64,000 bases of DNA from Mycolicibacterium hodleri (GTDB lineage: Bacteria; Actinomycetota; Actinomycetes; Mycobacteriales; Mycobacteriaceae): positions 63,278-127,277 of the forward strand of contig NZ_RCZG01000003.1 in NCBI RefSeq assembly GCF_006439015.1, written 5' to 3'. A model generated the notes under the pieces. It was not told where the DNA came from and did no database searches. It saw only the letters and a program-made list of their open reading frames with translations. Each line of letters opens with the position of its first letter. Within the stretch, counting starts at the first letter, position 1. Below are positions 42,757 to 51,280 of this stretch, in pieces. A program made the position numbers and the translations under genes.

Positions 42757-43725
42757 TCACACTCGGCGCTGGGAGGACCGCCAGGCACCCGGCGAGCTCC
42801 CGCGACTACGACGGAACGCCCGGCTGAAGGCCTCCTCGGCGTCGTAACCGATACGCCGCGCGATCGCGGACACACTCAGATCCGTGGTCCGCAAAAGGTC
42901 ATCGGCCAAGTGCATGCGCCACTCCGTCAGATAGCGGATCGGTGGCAGACCCAACACATCACGGAACCGTTGATCGATCACAGACCGAGACACCGCCGAG
43001 GCACCAGCAAGTTCAGCGACGGTCCATCTGCGTTCCGGCTCCGCGTGCAGAGCAGCCATCGCTGGTGCCAACACACGGTCGTGAAGTGCTGCTATCCAAC
43101 CGGATTCGGCCATCGGCGCCGCTGCCAAATGAATCCGCAACACCTCGGTCAACAGCAGCTCAGGTAGCCGGGTCGACGAGGGGGCCGCCGGCAATGAATC
43201 CGTGCTGACCTCCAATGCATAGTTGATGCTGGAGGCAACCCACTGCGCGGCGGGACCGTCCGGCACCCGGACCACGAACACCGACGGAAACGCTCGCATA
43301 CCCGGATCGAACAGTGGATCGTCGGAATACATGTGACCACAGACGATGTCGGTGCGCTCACCGCCAGAACCGTGGGCGAGAACCGGCATCGTGTCCCACG
43401 GTGGCCGGGCCATCAGATTGAGGATGGGGACGACCTCGGCCGGGTGGGCACCGCCCATCAGATAGTCGTCTCCGTACGGCAGTACGATGACGTCACCGCT
43501 TTCAGCCCAGTGCTTTTCACCCCCCACGGCAGAGATCCAACATCGACCCGCCGCGACGATGTGAAACAAGATCATGCTCCTGGCTCCCGGGCGAAGCGCC
43601 TGGGTCAGGTCTCGCAGGGGCGACTCAAAGGCCCAGTTCTCGGTGAATTCGGCCCGGAAGAAGATCGCCCCGTCGAGGTGAAGATTCTCGAGGGCCCCGC
43701 GCAATGGTGTCGGCGTCGGCTCCAC
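42757..43725 (-). CDS. AraC family regulator with cupin sensor domain
   Basis: A 322-residue regulator. The N-terminal half (residues 1-190) is an AraC-type cupin binding domain (MILFHIVAAGRCWISAVGGE, GDVIVLPYGDDY). The C-terminal half has two HTH elements: TVAELAGASAVSRSVIDQRF and LSVSAIARRIGYDAEEAFSR then AFRRSRGSSPG. It probably activates or represses a nearby gene, either the MBL hydrolase (convergent) or the DUF4242 gene (divergent). GTG 43725 is used. The inducer is unknown. Confidence 0.85.
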   Translation of the reverse strand: MEPTPTPLRGALENLHLDGAIFFRAEFTENWAFESPLRDLTQALRPGARSMILFHIVAAGRCWISAVGGEKHWAESGDVIVLPYGDDYLMGGAHPAEVVPILNLMARPPWDTMPVLAHGSGGERTDIVCGHMYSDDPLFDPGMRAFPSVFVVRVPDGPAAQWVASSINYALEVSTDSLPAAPSSTRLPELLLTEVLRIHLAAAPMAESGWIAALHDRVLAPAMAALHAEPERRWTVAELAGASAVSRSVIDQRFRDVLGLPPIRYLTEWRMHLADDLLRTTDLSVSAIARRIGYDAEEAFSRAFRRSRGSSPGAWRSSQRRV

Positions 43726-43805
43726 GGCTCACCGGCCAGCCGTCGCAGAGTTCGGTGTTTCGGCACGAAGTACCGGTCGTGCGGTCATTGGCCTCTTCCA
43801 CTTCA

Positions 43806-43826
43806 TGACAGACGCTGATGCTGTCA
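43806..43826. promoter_or_regulatory. Inverted repeat upstream of DUF4242 gene
   Basis: TGACAG and CTGTCA form a perfect 6-base dyad with a nine-base spacer, in the divergent region between the AraC gene and ATG 43873. It could be an operator or a weak stem. Confidence 0.45.
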
Positions 43827-43872
43827 CACCACCAATCCCAGCGATGGGCCAATCAAGAAGGACCGTACCGCC

Positions 43873-44202
43873 ATGCCCAAGTACGTCATCGAACGCACCA
43901 TGCCAGGAGCCGGCCGGCTCTCCGCCGCCGAACTGCGCGCCGCCTCTGAGGCATCGAACCAGGCTCTGGCCTCACTGGCGCCCCGCGTCACATGGCAGCA
44001 GAGCTACGTGACCGACGACAAGATCTTCTGCGTCTACCATGCCGAAGATCCCGAGGTCATCCGCGAGCACGCGCGTCGGGCCGGCTTTCCCGCCGATGCC
44101 ATCCACCTGGTGGGCGCGGTGATCGACCCGTCCACCGGTGATGCTGCCGCACAGCCCGAATACGGGATCACCGCTCACGGTGACGCGGCATTCGCCAAAT
44201 GA
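43873..44202 (+). CDS. DUF4242 family protein
   Basis: A 109-residue protein starting MPKYVIERTMPGAG then ELRAASEASNQALASLAPRV and IFCVYHAEDPEVIREHARRA, the pattern of DUF4242 (SCO4226-type nickel-binding) proteins. It has a ferredoxin-like alpha/beta order. A good binding site (AGAAGGA) precedes the ATG. Its stop overlaps ATG 44199 of the DUF4189 gene. The role may be small metal binding; not shown. Confidence 0.75.
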   Translation: MPKYVIERTMPGAGRLSAAELRAASEASNQALASLAPRVTWQQSYVTDDKIFCVYHAEDPEVIREHARRAGFPADAIHLVGAVIDPSTGDAAAQPEYGITAHGDAAFAK

Positions 44203-44675
44203 CCCCATCGAAATGGAGCCGAATAATCGTGACTAGAAATCCCCGAAAGTGTTCTAAGCAACGGTATTTCACCGTTGCCACGGTACTGGTTGCCAGTGTC
44301 CTCACCACCGGCATCGAGACGGCCACGCCCGCCAATGCGGCAGGAACCTTCGTGGCCCTCGCCTATCAGCAGTCCTACGGATTTGGCGGCAAGCTCGTCT
44401 ATCGGGACGCCCACGGGGTTGGGCAGAGTCCGGTCTTCGACACGGCGAGGATCAACGCGCTCAATGATTGCCAGCACAACGGCGGCCAAACGGGCGGCGG
44501 TCAGTGCGAAGTGCGCGTCGTCGCCAACAACGAGTGTGCGGCCGTCGCGGCCTCCAATGGAGCACAGGGGTGGAAGGTTGCGACCGCGACCTCCTACAAC
44601 TTGCAACTGGCGGAACAGATCGCTCTGGCCAACAACGGCGGAGGTCTGGTCGTCGTTTCCGCGTGCCCCCGCTAG
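44199..44675 (+). CDS. DUF4189-like exported protein
   Basis: A 158-residue secreted protein: signal FTVATVLVASVLTTGIETAT then PANA, followed by VALAYQQSYGFGGKLVYRD, and a Cys-rich domain with QCEVRVVANNECAAVAASNG and the C-terminal VVVSACPR. Four Cys residues are probably paired. The DUF4189 family is often found exported in actinobacteria. ATG 44199 overlaps the DUF4242 stop; GTG 44229 is a possible start closer to the signal. It converges on the GGDEF-EAL gene. Confidence 0.72.
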   Translation: MTPSKWSRIIVTRNPRKCSKQRYFTVATVLVASVLTTGIETATPANAAGTFVALAYQQSYGFGGKLVYRDAHGVGQSPVFDTARINALNDCQHNGGQTGGGQCEVRVVANNECAAVAASNGAQGWKVATATSYNLQLAEQIALANNGGGLVVVSACPR

Positions 44676-44747
44676 CTCGATCGTCGAACACCGCCGAGCC
44701 GATTCCGAACTCTGCTCAATTCCATTGTCCAGCAAACGAATCGGTGG

Positions 44748-47060
44748 TCAGCGATCGGGCCCCGCAGCCGCGAGGTGGACCAGTCCGGGGATCAGGTCGG
44801 CGTCCATGGGTCTGCCGAAGTGATACCCCTGCCCGACGTCGCAACCGTGCTGTTGGAGCCAATTCGCGGTCTCTGCGTCTTCGACCCCTTCGGCGACGAC
44901 GATGATGCCAAGGTCGTGGGCCAGGTCGATGACCGCTCGCACGACTGCCGCTGCTCGCGTGTCGGTAGCAACGGAGGCGATGAAGTGCCCGTCGAGCTTC
45001 ACTTCGTCGATCGTGAGGTCGCGCAGATAGGAGAGCGCCGAGTAACCGCTGCCGAAGTCGTCGATGGCCACCTTGATGCCGTGTTCGCGCAATCGCCGCA
45101 GCACCGAGGTGACCATCGCGACTTCGCTGAGCACCAAGTCCTCGGTGATCTCGACGGTCAGAAGTTCCGCGGGTAGCCCGCGTTGCTCGAGAGCCAGGAT
45201 CAAGGTGTCGGGCAGCTGAGTGTCCCGAAGAAACGGCGCGAAGAGGTTGACCGCTATGGGGATCGGCACCCCGAGCGCGATCCACGTCGCAGCGTCATCC
45301 AGCACCATGTCGAGCACGAGGTCGGTCACCTGCCGCATCAACCCGTGTTGGCGGACCAGCGACAGGAACGCATCCGGGCGCAATGTTCCCAGCGTCGGAT
45401 GGGGCCATCGCAACAGCGCTTCGACCCCGACGACTGTGCCGTTGTCCAGCGCGAGCTTGGGTTGGTAGACGACGTCGAGTCGACCGTGGTCGATGGCGTG
45501 GCGCAACTCACCCAGCAGGCGTATCTGCGCTGCACCGTCGGCGGACGGGCGACGGGACTCGCCGAGGTCTACGACATCGGGACCGGTCATCACCATCTCG
45601 GCGTGGAATGTGTGGACCTCTGAGGACCGTGCCCGCTTGGCGGCGTACATGGCGATGTCGGCGCGTTCGATCAGCGTGTCGGGTTCCAGATCGGGCTCGC
45701 CTTCCGGGGCCACGGCGAGACCGATACTGGGCCGCATCAGCATCTCTTGACCGTCGACGGTGAACGGCTCCTGGAAGGCAGCCACAACGCGGTGGGCGAT
45801 CAGGTGCGAGTCGTCGACGCGGCCTTCGAGAAGGAGTGCGAATTCGTCGCCACCCATCCTGGCCACCGTGTCACCGGTCCGTACACACCCAGCCAAGCGT
45901 TGCCCGACGCGGCGCAAGACGTCGTCCGCCGCTGGATGCCCCAGGCTGTCGTTGACCAACTTGAAGTCGTCCAGGTCGACCGACATCACCGCTACCGACC
46001 GGTTCCCCCGTGAGCGCAGCATCATCGCGTGCGCCAAGCGCTCGTGAAACAGATTGCGGTTCGCGAGCCCGGTCAGCGGATCTCGCAGCGCCTCATCCGC
46101 CGCGACGGCCAGCAGGCGACGGTTCTCCCAGGCCGCCACCGACTGTCGCGCGCAGACGGTAACCACGATCAACGGCACGATGAACCGTTCGAAACCGGTC
46201 ATGACCAGCGGTGGCCCTATCGTCCCCGCCAACAGGAGCGGCGCGTAGGGCAGCCAAAGCGATGTGTTCGACGGCACCGAAACGGCTTGCTTGGGGGGTT
46301 CGGGTGTTCGCTGACTGATCAATGCGGCGATCGCGAACACGGCCAGGGATGCCGCCCAGATGAGGTCGATGACGTTTCCGGTGCCGTACCCGCCATCGAC
46401 GGTGACGTAGGCGTAGGCGCTATCGGCGAGCGCCGCCAAGCCGATCGCGACGGTGAGTAGGGAGAGCTCCCGACGCTGGGTCGCCTCGGCGCGGGCGAGG
46501 ACCACGACGGCGATGGTCAGGACCACCAGGTCGAGCACCGGATAGAGGAGGGCCACGCTGAAGGTGACCTTGTCGTGGCTGTACTCGTCGAAGACGCGGT
46601 TCAGAACCAGCATCCACAAGAGCAGGAACAGGCACAGGGCAACGTTCGCCGCGTCGAACAGGAGGCGGAGTCGTGACTGCCGTGTCGACGCGGTGGGGAA
46701 CCGGGCCATCGCTACGGCGGCCAGTACCGGGAAGGCGAGGTACGGAATGTCGGCAACGGACGGGGATGGTGGTTCGCGCTGCAACACCACGTCGTAGGCC
46801 AGCCACATCGCGTCGCCGAGTGCCCAGGCTCCGAGTGCGCCGGCCATCGTCGCCCACGCTCTGCGGGGACGTCCATCAGCCGATCGGGCGGCCAACACGG
46901 AACACACCGCGGCGTATGACGACAGTGCGACGGTGATCAGGTCGTCCAGGACTGTCGCCGCGTAGCTGCCGTCGGCTAGGACCAACGTCATCGCCAGTGC
47001 CAGGACCGCAACGATCGGCAACGCGATTGCGATCCGCACATACGGCGAGTAACGGCCCAC
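44748..47060 (-). CDS. GGDEF-EAL cyclic-di-GMP turnover protein with membrane sensor region
   Basis: A 770-residue protein. About ten N-terminal helices (residues 1-310) form a membrane sensor. The GGDEF domain (about 330-485) has an intact RMGGDEFALL active site near residue 402. The EAL domain (about 510-765) has GVEALLRW, FGSGYSALSYLRDL, EVKLDGHFI and QGYHFGRPM, so both activities look possible. In mycobacteria with few c-di-GMP proteins such composite enzymes tune the pool. The start is GTG 47060 with a GAGGGGAG element upstream. It is divergent from gabD2. Confidence 0.9.
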   Translation of the reverse strand: MGRYSPYVRIAIALPIVAVLALAMTLVLADGSYAATVLDDLITVALSSYAAVCSVLAARSADGRPRRAWATMAGALGAWALGDAMWLAYDVVLQREPPSPSVADIPYLAFPVLAAVAMARFPTASTRQSRLRLLFDAANVALCLFLLLWMLVLNRVFDEYSHDKVTFSVALLYPVLDLVVLTIAVVVLARAEATQRRELSLLTVAIGLAALADSAYAYVTVDGGYGTGNVIDLIWAASLAVFAIAALISQRTPEPPKQAVSVPSNTSLWLPYAPLLLAGTIGPPLVMTGFERFIVPLIVVTVCARQSVAAWENRRLLAVAADEALRDPLTGLANRNLFHERLAHAMMLRSRGNRSVAVMSVDLDDFKLVNDSLGHPAADDVLRRVGQRLAGCVRTGDTVARMGGDEFALLLEGRVDDSHLIAHRVVAAFQEPFTVDGQEMLMRPSIGLAVAPEGEPDLEPDTLIERADIAMYAAKRARSSEVHTFHAEMVMTGPDVVDLGESRRPSADGAAQIRLLGELRHAIDHGRLDVVYQPKLALDNGTVVGVEALLRWPHPTLGTLRPDAFLSLVRQHGLMRQVTDLVLDMVLDDAATWIALGVPIPIAVNLFAPFLRDTQLPDTLILALEQRGLPAELLTVEITEDLVLSEVAMVTSVLRRLREHGIKVAIDDFGSGYSALSYLRDLTIDEVKLDGHFIASVATDTRAAAVVRAVIDLAHDLGIIVVAEGVEDAETANWLQQHGCDVGQGYHFGRPMDADLIPGLVHLAAAGPDR

Positions 47061-47436
47061 GACGACGGCACTCCCCTCATCCCGCGTGCAGCTGCTTGAC
47101 GATCAGCAAATCTACCTGGCTACCCGGGCAGGTGAATATTGACGTTAGTGCGACGAGCTGGTCGGGGCACCTCTTGTCGGCGACGACCGGAGCTGATCGA
47201 ACAGGCCGAACCCGTGGCGGCAAGGGGATGATCGCTGCAATGCTGGACCGGCGTGGCGTTCCCCACCGTGGGTACGTCCTTCCATGACACCGCCAGCACC
47301 ATGGCGAACATCTCGACGGTATTTTCGACAGGGTGATCGCCGTCAACCTCGGCTGGGTCTGAAGGACTTCACGACCCGATTCGTCGGGTCGAGCATCGCT
47401 GGCCACCACGACCGACCACACAACGAAGGACAACAG
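47061..47436. promoter_or_regulatory. Divergent intergenic region between GGDEF-EAL and gabD2 genes
   Basis: About 375 bases hold the two divergent promoters. No gene is convincing. A GAAGGAC binding site precedes ATG 47437. Nothing else is distinct. Confidence 0.5.
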
Positions 47437-48990
47437 ATGCCCGCACCATCCGCAGCCACGTTCGCCCGACTAGCTGACCTCATCGCCATCCCCGACCGGG
47501 CCGACCGTCCGACCCGCGCCGTCGTCGAGGTGTTCACCGGCAAGGAACTCACCACCATTCCCGTCGGCACCGCGGAGGACGCCAAGGGCGCGATCACCCG
47601 CGCGCGGGTGGCGCAGAAGGACTGGGCTCAGCGTCCGGTCGCCGAGCGGGCCGAATTCTTCCACCGCTACCGCGACCTCGTCCTCGCGAACCTGGACGCG
47701 CTGATGGACATGGCGCAGGCCGAGACCGGCAAGTCCCGCGGTGCCGCCCAGGAGGAGATCCTCGACATCGCGATGACCGCGCGGTACTACGCGCGCGTCG
47801 CACCGAAGCTGTTGCGACCCACTCGCGTCACGGGCATGCTGCCCGGTCTGACGAAGACCGTCGTGCGCTACCAACCCAAGGGCGTGGTCGGCGTCATCGC
47901 GCCGTGGAACTACCCCATGACCCTGGCCGTGTCCGATGCCATCGCAGCCCTGCTCGCCGGCAATGCCGTGGTGCTCAAGCCGGATAGCCAGACCCCGTAC
48001 TGCGCCCTGGCCTGCGTCGATCTGCTCTACCAGGCGGGCCTGCCGAAGGATCTGTTCGCCGTCGTCCCCGGTCCGGGGTCGGTGGTGGGAACCGCACTGG
48101 TCGAAAACACCGAGTATCTGATGTTCACCGGATCCACTGCGACCGGCCAGCTCCTCGCGGAACAGGCAGGCCGCCGCCTCATCGGCTTCTCCGCGGAACT
48201 CGGCGGCAAGAATCCGATGATCGTGATGGCCGGCGCCAATCTGCGCGAGGTAGCCGACGCCGCGGTGCGCGCTTGCTTCGCCAACTCCGGTCAGCTGTGC
48301 ATCTCCATCGAGCGGATCTACGTCGAGGAGTCGATCGCCGAGGAATTCACCCGCGTGTTCGGCGAGCGCGTCCGAAACATGACCATGCGGGCCGGTTACG
48401 AGTTCGGCGTCGAAATGGGCAGCCTGATTTCCGAGGAACAGGTCAAGACCGTGTCCGGCCACGTCGACGACGCAAAGGTGAAGGGCGCCAACGTGGTCGT
48501 CGGCGGCAAGGCGCGGCCGGACCTGGGCCCGTTGTTCTTCGAGCCCACACTGCTTACCGACGTGCCCGAGGATGCGGAGTGCTACCGCGGCGAGACATTC
48601 GGCCCCCTCGTGTCGATCTATCCGGTGGCGAACGTGGACGAGGCCATAAACCGCGCCAACGACACCGACTATGGGCTCAACGCCAGTGTGTGGGCAGCCA
48701 CCAAGAGCCAGGGTGAAGCCATCGCAGAGCGGATCCACGCAGGCACCGTCAACGTCGATGAGGGTTACGCGCCCACCTGGGGCAGCACCGGCGCGCCGAT
48801 GGGCGGGATGGGAGTGTCCGGAGTCGGGCGACGCCACGGGCCGGAAGGTCTGCTGAAGTACACCGAACCGCAGACCATCGCCACCACCCGCATCCTCAAC
48901 CTCGGCGGTCCGCGCGGACTTCCGCCGAAGGTCTGGGCGAAGATCATGCCGCCGTTCGTCAAGGCGCTGCAATGGATTCCGGGGCGCTGA
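47437..48990 (+). CDS. gabD2: Succinate-semialdehyde dehydrogenase GabD2
   Basis: A 517-residue aldehyde dehydrogenase. MPAPSAATFARLADL, VIAPWNYPMTLAVSD, the FSAELGGKNPMIV Glu region, SGQLCISIERIYVEE with the catalytic Cys, and TFGPLVSIYPV match the mycobacterial GabD2 (Rv1731) over its length. It oxidises succinic semialdehyde to succinate with NAD(P)+, joining the 2-oxoglutarate bypass or GABA catabolism to the TCA cycle. ATG 47437 has GAAGGA upstream. A strong hairpin lies about 55 bases past the stop. Confidence 0.88.
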   Translation: MPAPSAATFARLADLIAIPDRADRPTRAVVEVFTGKELTTIPVGTAEDAKGAITRARVAQKDWAQRPVAERAEFFHRYRDLVLANLDALMDMAQAETGKSRGAAQEEILDIAMTARYYARVAPKLLRPTRVTGMLPGLTKTVVRYQPKGVVGVIAPWNYPMTLAVSDAIAALLAGNAVVLKPDSQTPYCALACVDLLYQAGLPKDLFAVVPGPGSVVGTALVENTEYLMFTGSTATGQLLAEQAGRRLIGFSAELGGKNPMIVMAGANLREVADAAVRACFANSGQLCISIERIYVEESIAEEFTRVFGERVRNMTMRAGYEFGVEMGSLISEEQVKTVSGHVDDAKVKGANVVVGGKARPDLGPLFFEPTLLTDVPEDAECYRGETFGPLVSIYPVANVDEAINRANDTDYGLNASVWAATKSQGEAIAERIHAGTVNVDEGYAPTWGSTGAPMGGMGVSGVGRRHGPEGLLKYTEPQTIATTRILNLGGPRGLPPKVWAKIMPPFVKALQWIPGR

Positions 48991-49043
48991 GCCGGGCGGT
49001 GTTCCTCCGGTTCGGGGCAGGCCGTTATTGACGCGATGTTTAG

Positions 49044-49092
49044 CGCTGGTCGGCGGGGGCATCTCCGTAACGCCGACCAGCGTGAGCTCACG
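49044..49092. terminator. Hairpin and palindrome downstream of gabD2
   Basis: CGCTGGTCGGCG (49044-49055) pairs with CGCCGACCAGCG (49071-49082) as a 12 bp perfect stem with a 15-base loop. An adjoining 12-base palindrome CGTGAGCTCACG (49081-49092) follows. It lies about 55 bases after the stop and probably ends transcription or stabilises the 3' end. No T-run follows. Confidence 0.6.
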
Positions 49093-49172
49093 ACCTGGTA
49101 AGGGACCCAACACCAGGTGGCAGGCGGCGCAGATGATCACCTCCCATTCGACAGCACGATGAGAAAGGCGTC

Positions 49173-49466
49173 ATGTCCGCAAAGACATCGAGTACGACCG
49201 CGAAAGTTCTCTACCGTCCATTCGGGCTGATCGGTTCGATCCTCGGCGGACTCATCGCCAGCGCGATCTTCAAGCAGGTTTGGAAGCGAGCGTCCCCAGG
49301 CGAGAAGTCCGATCCCCCAAAGCCTTTGGAGACGAGCTATCCGCTGAAGGAGATTCTGGTGGCCGCTGCCGTCCAGGGCGCGATCTACTCGGTCGTGAAG
49401 ACCGTGATCGATCGCCAGGGCGCGCGAATGTTCGAGAGATGGTACGGCGAGTGGCCGGGAAGCTGA
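49173..49466 (+). CDS. DUF4235 family membrane protein
   Basis: A 97-residue protein with a short helix near the N-terminus (GLIGSILGGLIASAIFKQVW) and YPLKEILVAAAVQGAIYSVV then KTVIDRQGARMFERW, matching DUF4235. Two helices are likely. GAAAGG precedes the ATG at 49173. Function unknown; such small proteins are common in actinobacteria. Confidence 0.72.
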   Translation: MSAKTSSTTAKVLYRPFGLIGSILGGLIASAIFKQVWKRASPGEKSDPPKPLETSYPLKEILVAAAVQGAIYSVVKTVIDRQGARMFERWYGEWPGS

Positions 49467-49600
49467 CCGCAGGTCAGATCCCGTAGGCCAGGTCCGATCT
49501 CCCGACGCGGACGATACACGTTGATGCAGAACGGGTATGCCCACCACATGACGATCACCAGAACTCATTGTCCTGTCCTTGCTGCTAGGCCAGTGCACTC

Positions 49601-51280
49601 GTGAGGCGTGCAGACACAGGTGACCTGTGGTGGAAGAACGCGGTCTTCTATTGCGCCGACATCCAAACCTTCTACGATTCGACCGGCGACGGCACCGGAG
49701 ACATCCGTGGCATGACCGACCGCATCGACTACCTCACCGACCTTGGCGTCACGTGCCTGTGGCTCATGCCCTTCTACCCCACCGCCCGCAAGGACGACGG
49801 CTACGACATCACGGACTTCTTCGGCGTCGATCCCGATCTCGGAACGCTCGGCGACTTCGTCGAACTCGTCCGCACCGCTCGCGCCAACGGCATCCGGATC
49901 ATCGTCGACTTCGTCATGAACCACACCTCCGACGCGCACCCCTGGTTCAAGTCCGCGCGTCGAAGCACCGACGATCCGTACCGTGACTACTACGTGTGGA
50001 GTGCGACGGAACCGAAATCGAGCCCCAAGGACGTCGTGTTCCCCGATCAGGAGGACAGCATCTGGGAACTCGACTCCAAGACCGGCGAGTGGTACCTCCA
50101 TCACTTCTACAAGCACCAACCGGACCTCAACATAGAGAATCCGAAAGTGCAGGAGGAGATTTCACGTACGCTCGGCTTCTGGCTCGAGCTCGGGGTCTCG
50201 GGCTTCAGGGTCGATGCCGTGCCCTTCATGTTCGCCAAGGATGAGGTGCCGGGGAAGGCCGATGCGTTCGATCCCCTTCAATTCCTTTGCGATGTACGGA
50301 ATTTCGTCAACCGACGCGCGGGTGACGCAGTCCTGCTCGGCGAGGTCAACCTCCCCTACAAGGACCAGAAGGCGTTCTTTGGCGGCTCCGACGGTGACGG
50401 TCTCACCATGCAGTTCGACTTCATCGGGATGCAGAACATTTACCTTGCCATGGCCCGTGGCGATGCCCGCCCGATCGCCAAGGCGCTGCGGCAGCGGCCG
50501 AAGCTCGACATCACCAACCAGTGGGCCAACTTTCTGCGAAACCACGACGAGCTCACGCTCGACAAGCTGAGCGACGGAGAGCGTCAAGAGGTCTTCGACG
50601 CCTTCGGTCCCGATCCCGACATGCAGCTCTACGACCGCGGTCTGCGCCGCCGACTTCCGTCGATGCTCGGCGGCGACGAGCGGCGGATGAAGATGGCCTA
50701 CTCGCTGGCCTTCTCGCTGCCGGGCACTCCGGTTCTGTTCTACGGCGAGGAGATCGGGATGGCCGAGAACCTGGACATACCCGGACGACTCGCCGTTCGG
50801 TCACCGATGCAATGGACCGGAGGCGCCAACGGCGGCTTCTCCAAAGCGGCTAAACGACGGCTGACGCGCCCACTTGCCGAGGGCTTGTACGGACCGGAAC
50901 GCGTCAACGCCGCCGACCAGCGCCGTGATCACGACTCCTTCTGGTGGTTCATGCGCAACCTCATCCACACCTACCGCGAACAGCCAGAGACCGGGTGGTC
51001 GACCGTGGAAGTGCTCAAGCAGCCCAACCGAGCGGTTCTGGCACACGTGTGCCGGGAGGAGTCCGGGTGGGCGATGGCGGCGCTGCACAACTTCGGGGCC
51101 GACGGTTGCCTCGTCTCGATCGAACTCGAGGGTGTGCCGCCGGGCTCAATCCTGGTCGACCTCCTCAACGGCCTCACGGAAATCGCACTCGATGCGCACG
51201 GTCGGGTGGAGATCGACCTCGAGCCCTACGGCTACCGGTGGCTGCGCGTCAAGCGACCGGACGACGGGCCGATCGTATGA
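49601..51280 (+). CDS. GH13 trehalose-synthase-like enzyme (first of pair)
   Basis: A 559-residue (beta/alpha)8 enzyme with Asp205 (GFRVDAVPF), Glu248 (LLGEVNLPY) and Asp316 (LRNHDEL) as catalytic residues. The start WWKNAVFYCADIQTFYDSTG, GVTCLWLMPFYPTARKDDGY and the VMNHTSDAHPWF segment fit the TreS family. The trailing GPERVNAADQRRDHDSFWWF and a C-terminal beta domain complete the protein. Trehalose-synthases interconvert maltose and trehalose; here the residues around the start suggest a divergent specificity. It overlaps the next gene by four bases (ATGA). Confidence 0.8.
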   Translation: MRRADTGDLWWKNAVFYCADIQTFYDSTGDGTGDIRGMTDRIDYLTDLGVTCLWLMPFYPTARKDDGYDITDFFGVDPDLGTLGDFVELVRTARANGIRIIVDFVMNHTSDAHPWFKSARRSTDDPYRDYYVWSATEPKSSPKDVVFPDQEDSIWELDSKTGEWYLHHFYKHQPDLNIENPKVQEEISRTLGFWLELGVSGFRVDAVPFMFAKDEVPGKADAFDPLQFLCDVRNFVNRRAGDAVLLGEVNLPYKDQKAFFGGSDGDGLTMQFDFIGMQNIYLAMARGDARPIAKALRQRPKLDITNQWANFLRNHDELTLDKLSDGERQEVFDAFGPDPDMQLYDRGLRRRLPSMLGGDERRMKMAYSLAFSLPGTPVLFYGEEIGMAENLDIPGRLAVRSPMQWTGGANGGFSKAAKRRLTRPLAEGLYGPERVNAADQRRDHDSFWWFMRNLIHTYREQPETGWSTVEVLKQPNRAVLAHVCREESGWAMAALHNFGADGCLVSIELEGVPPGSILVDLLNGLTEIALDAHGRVEIDLEPYGYRWLRVKRPDDGPIV

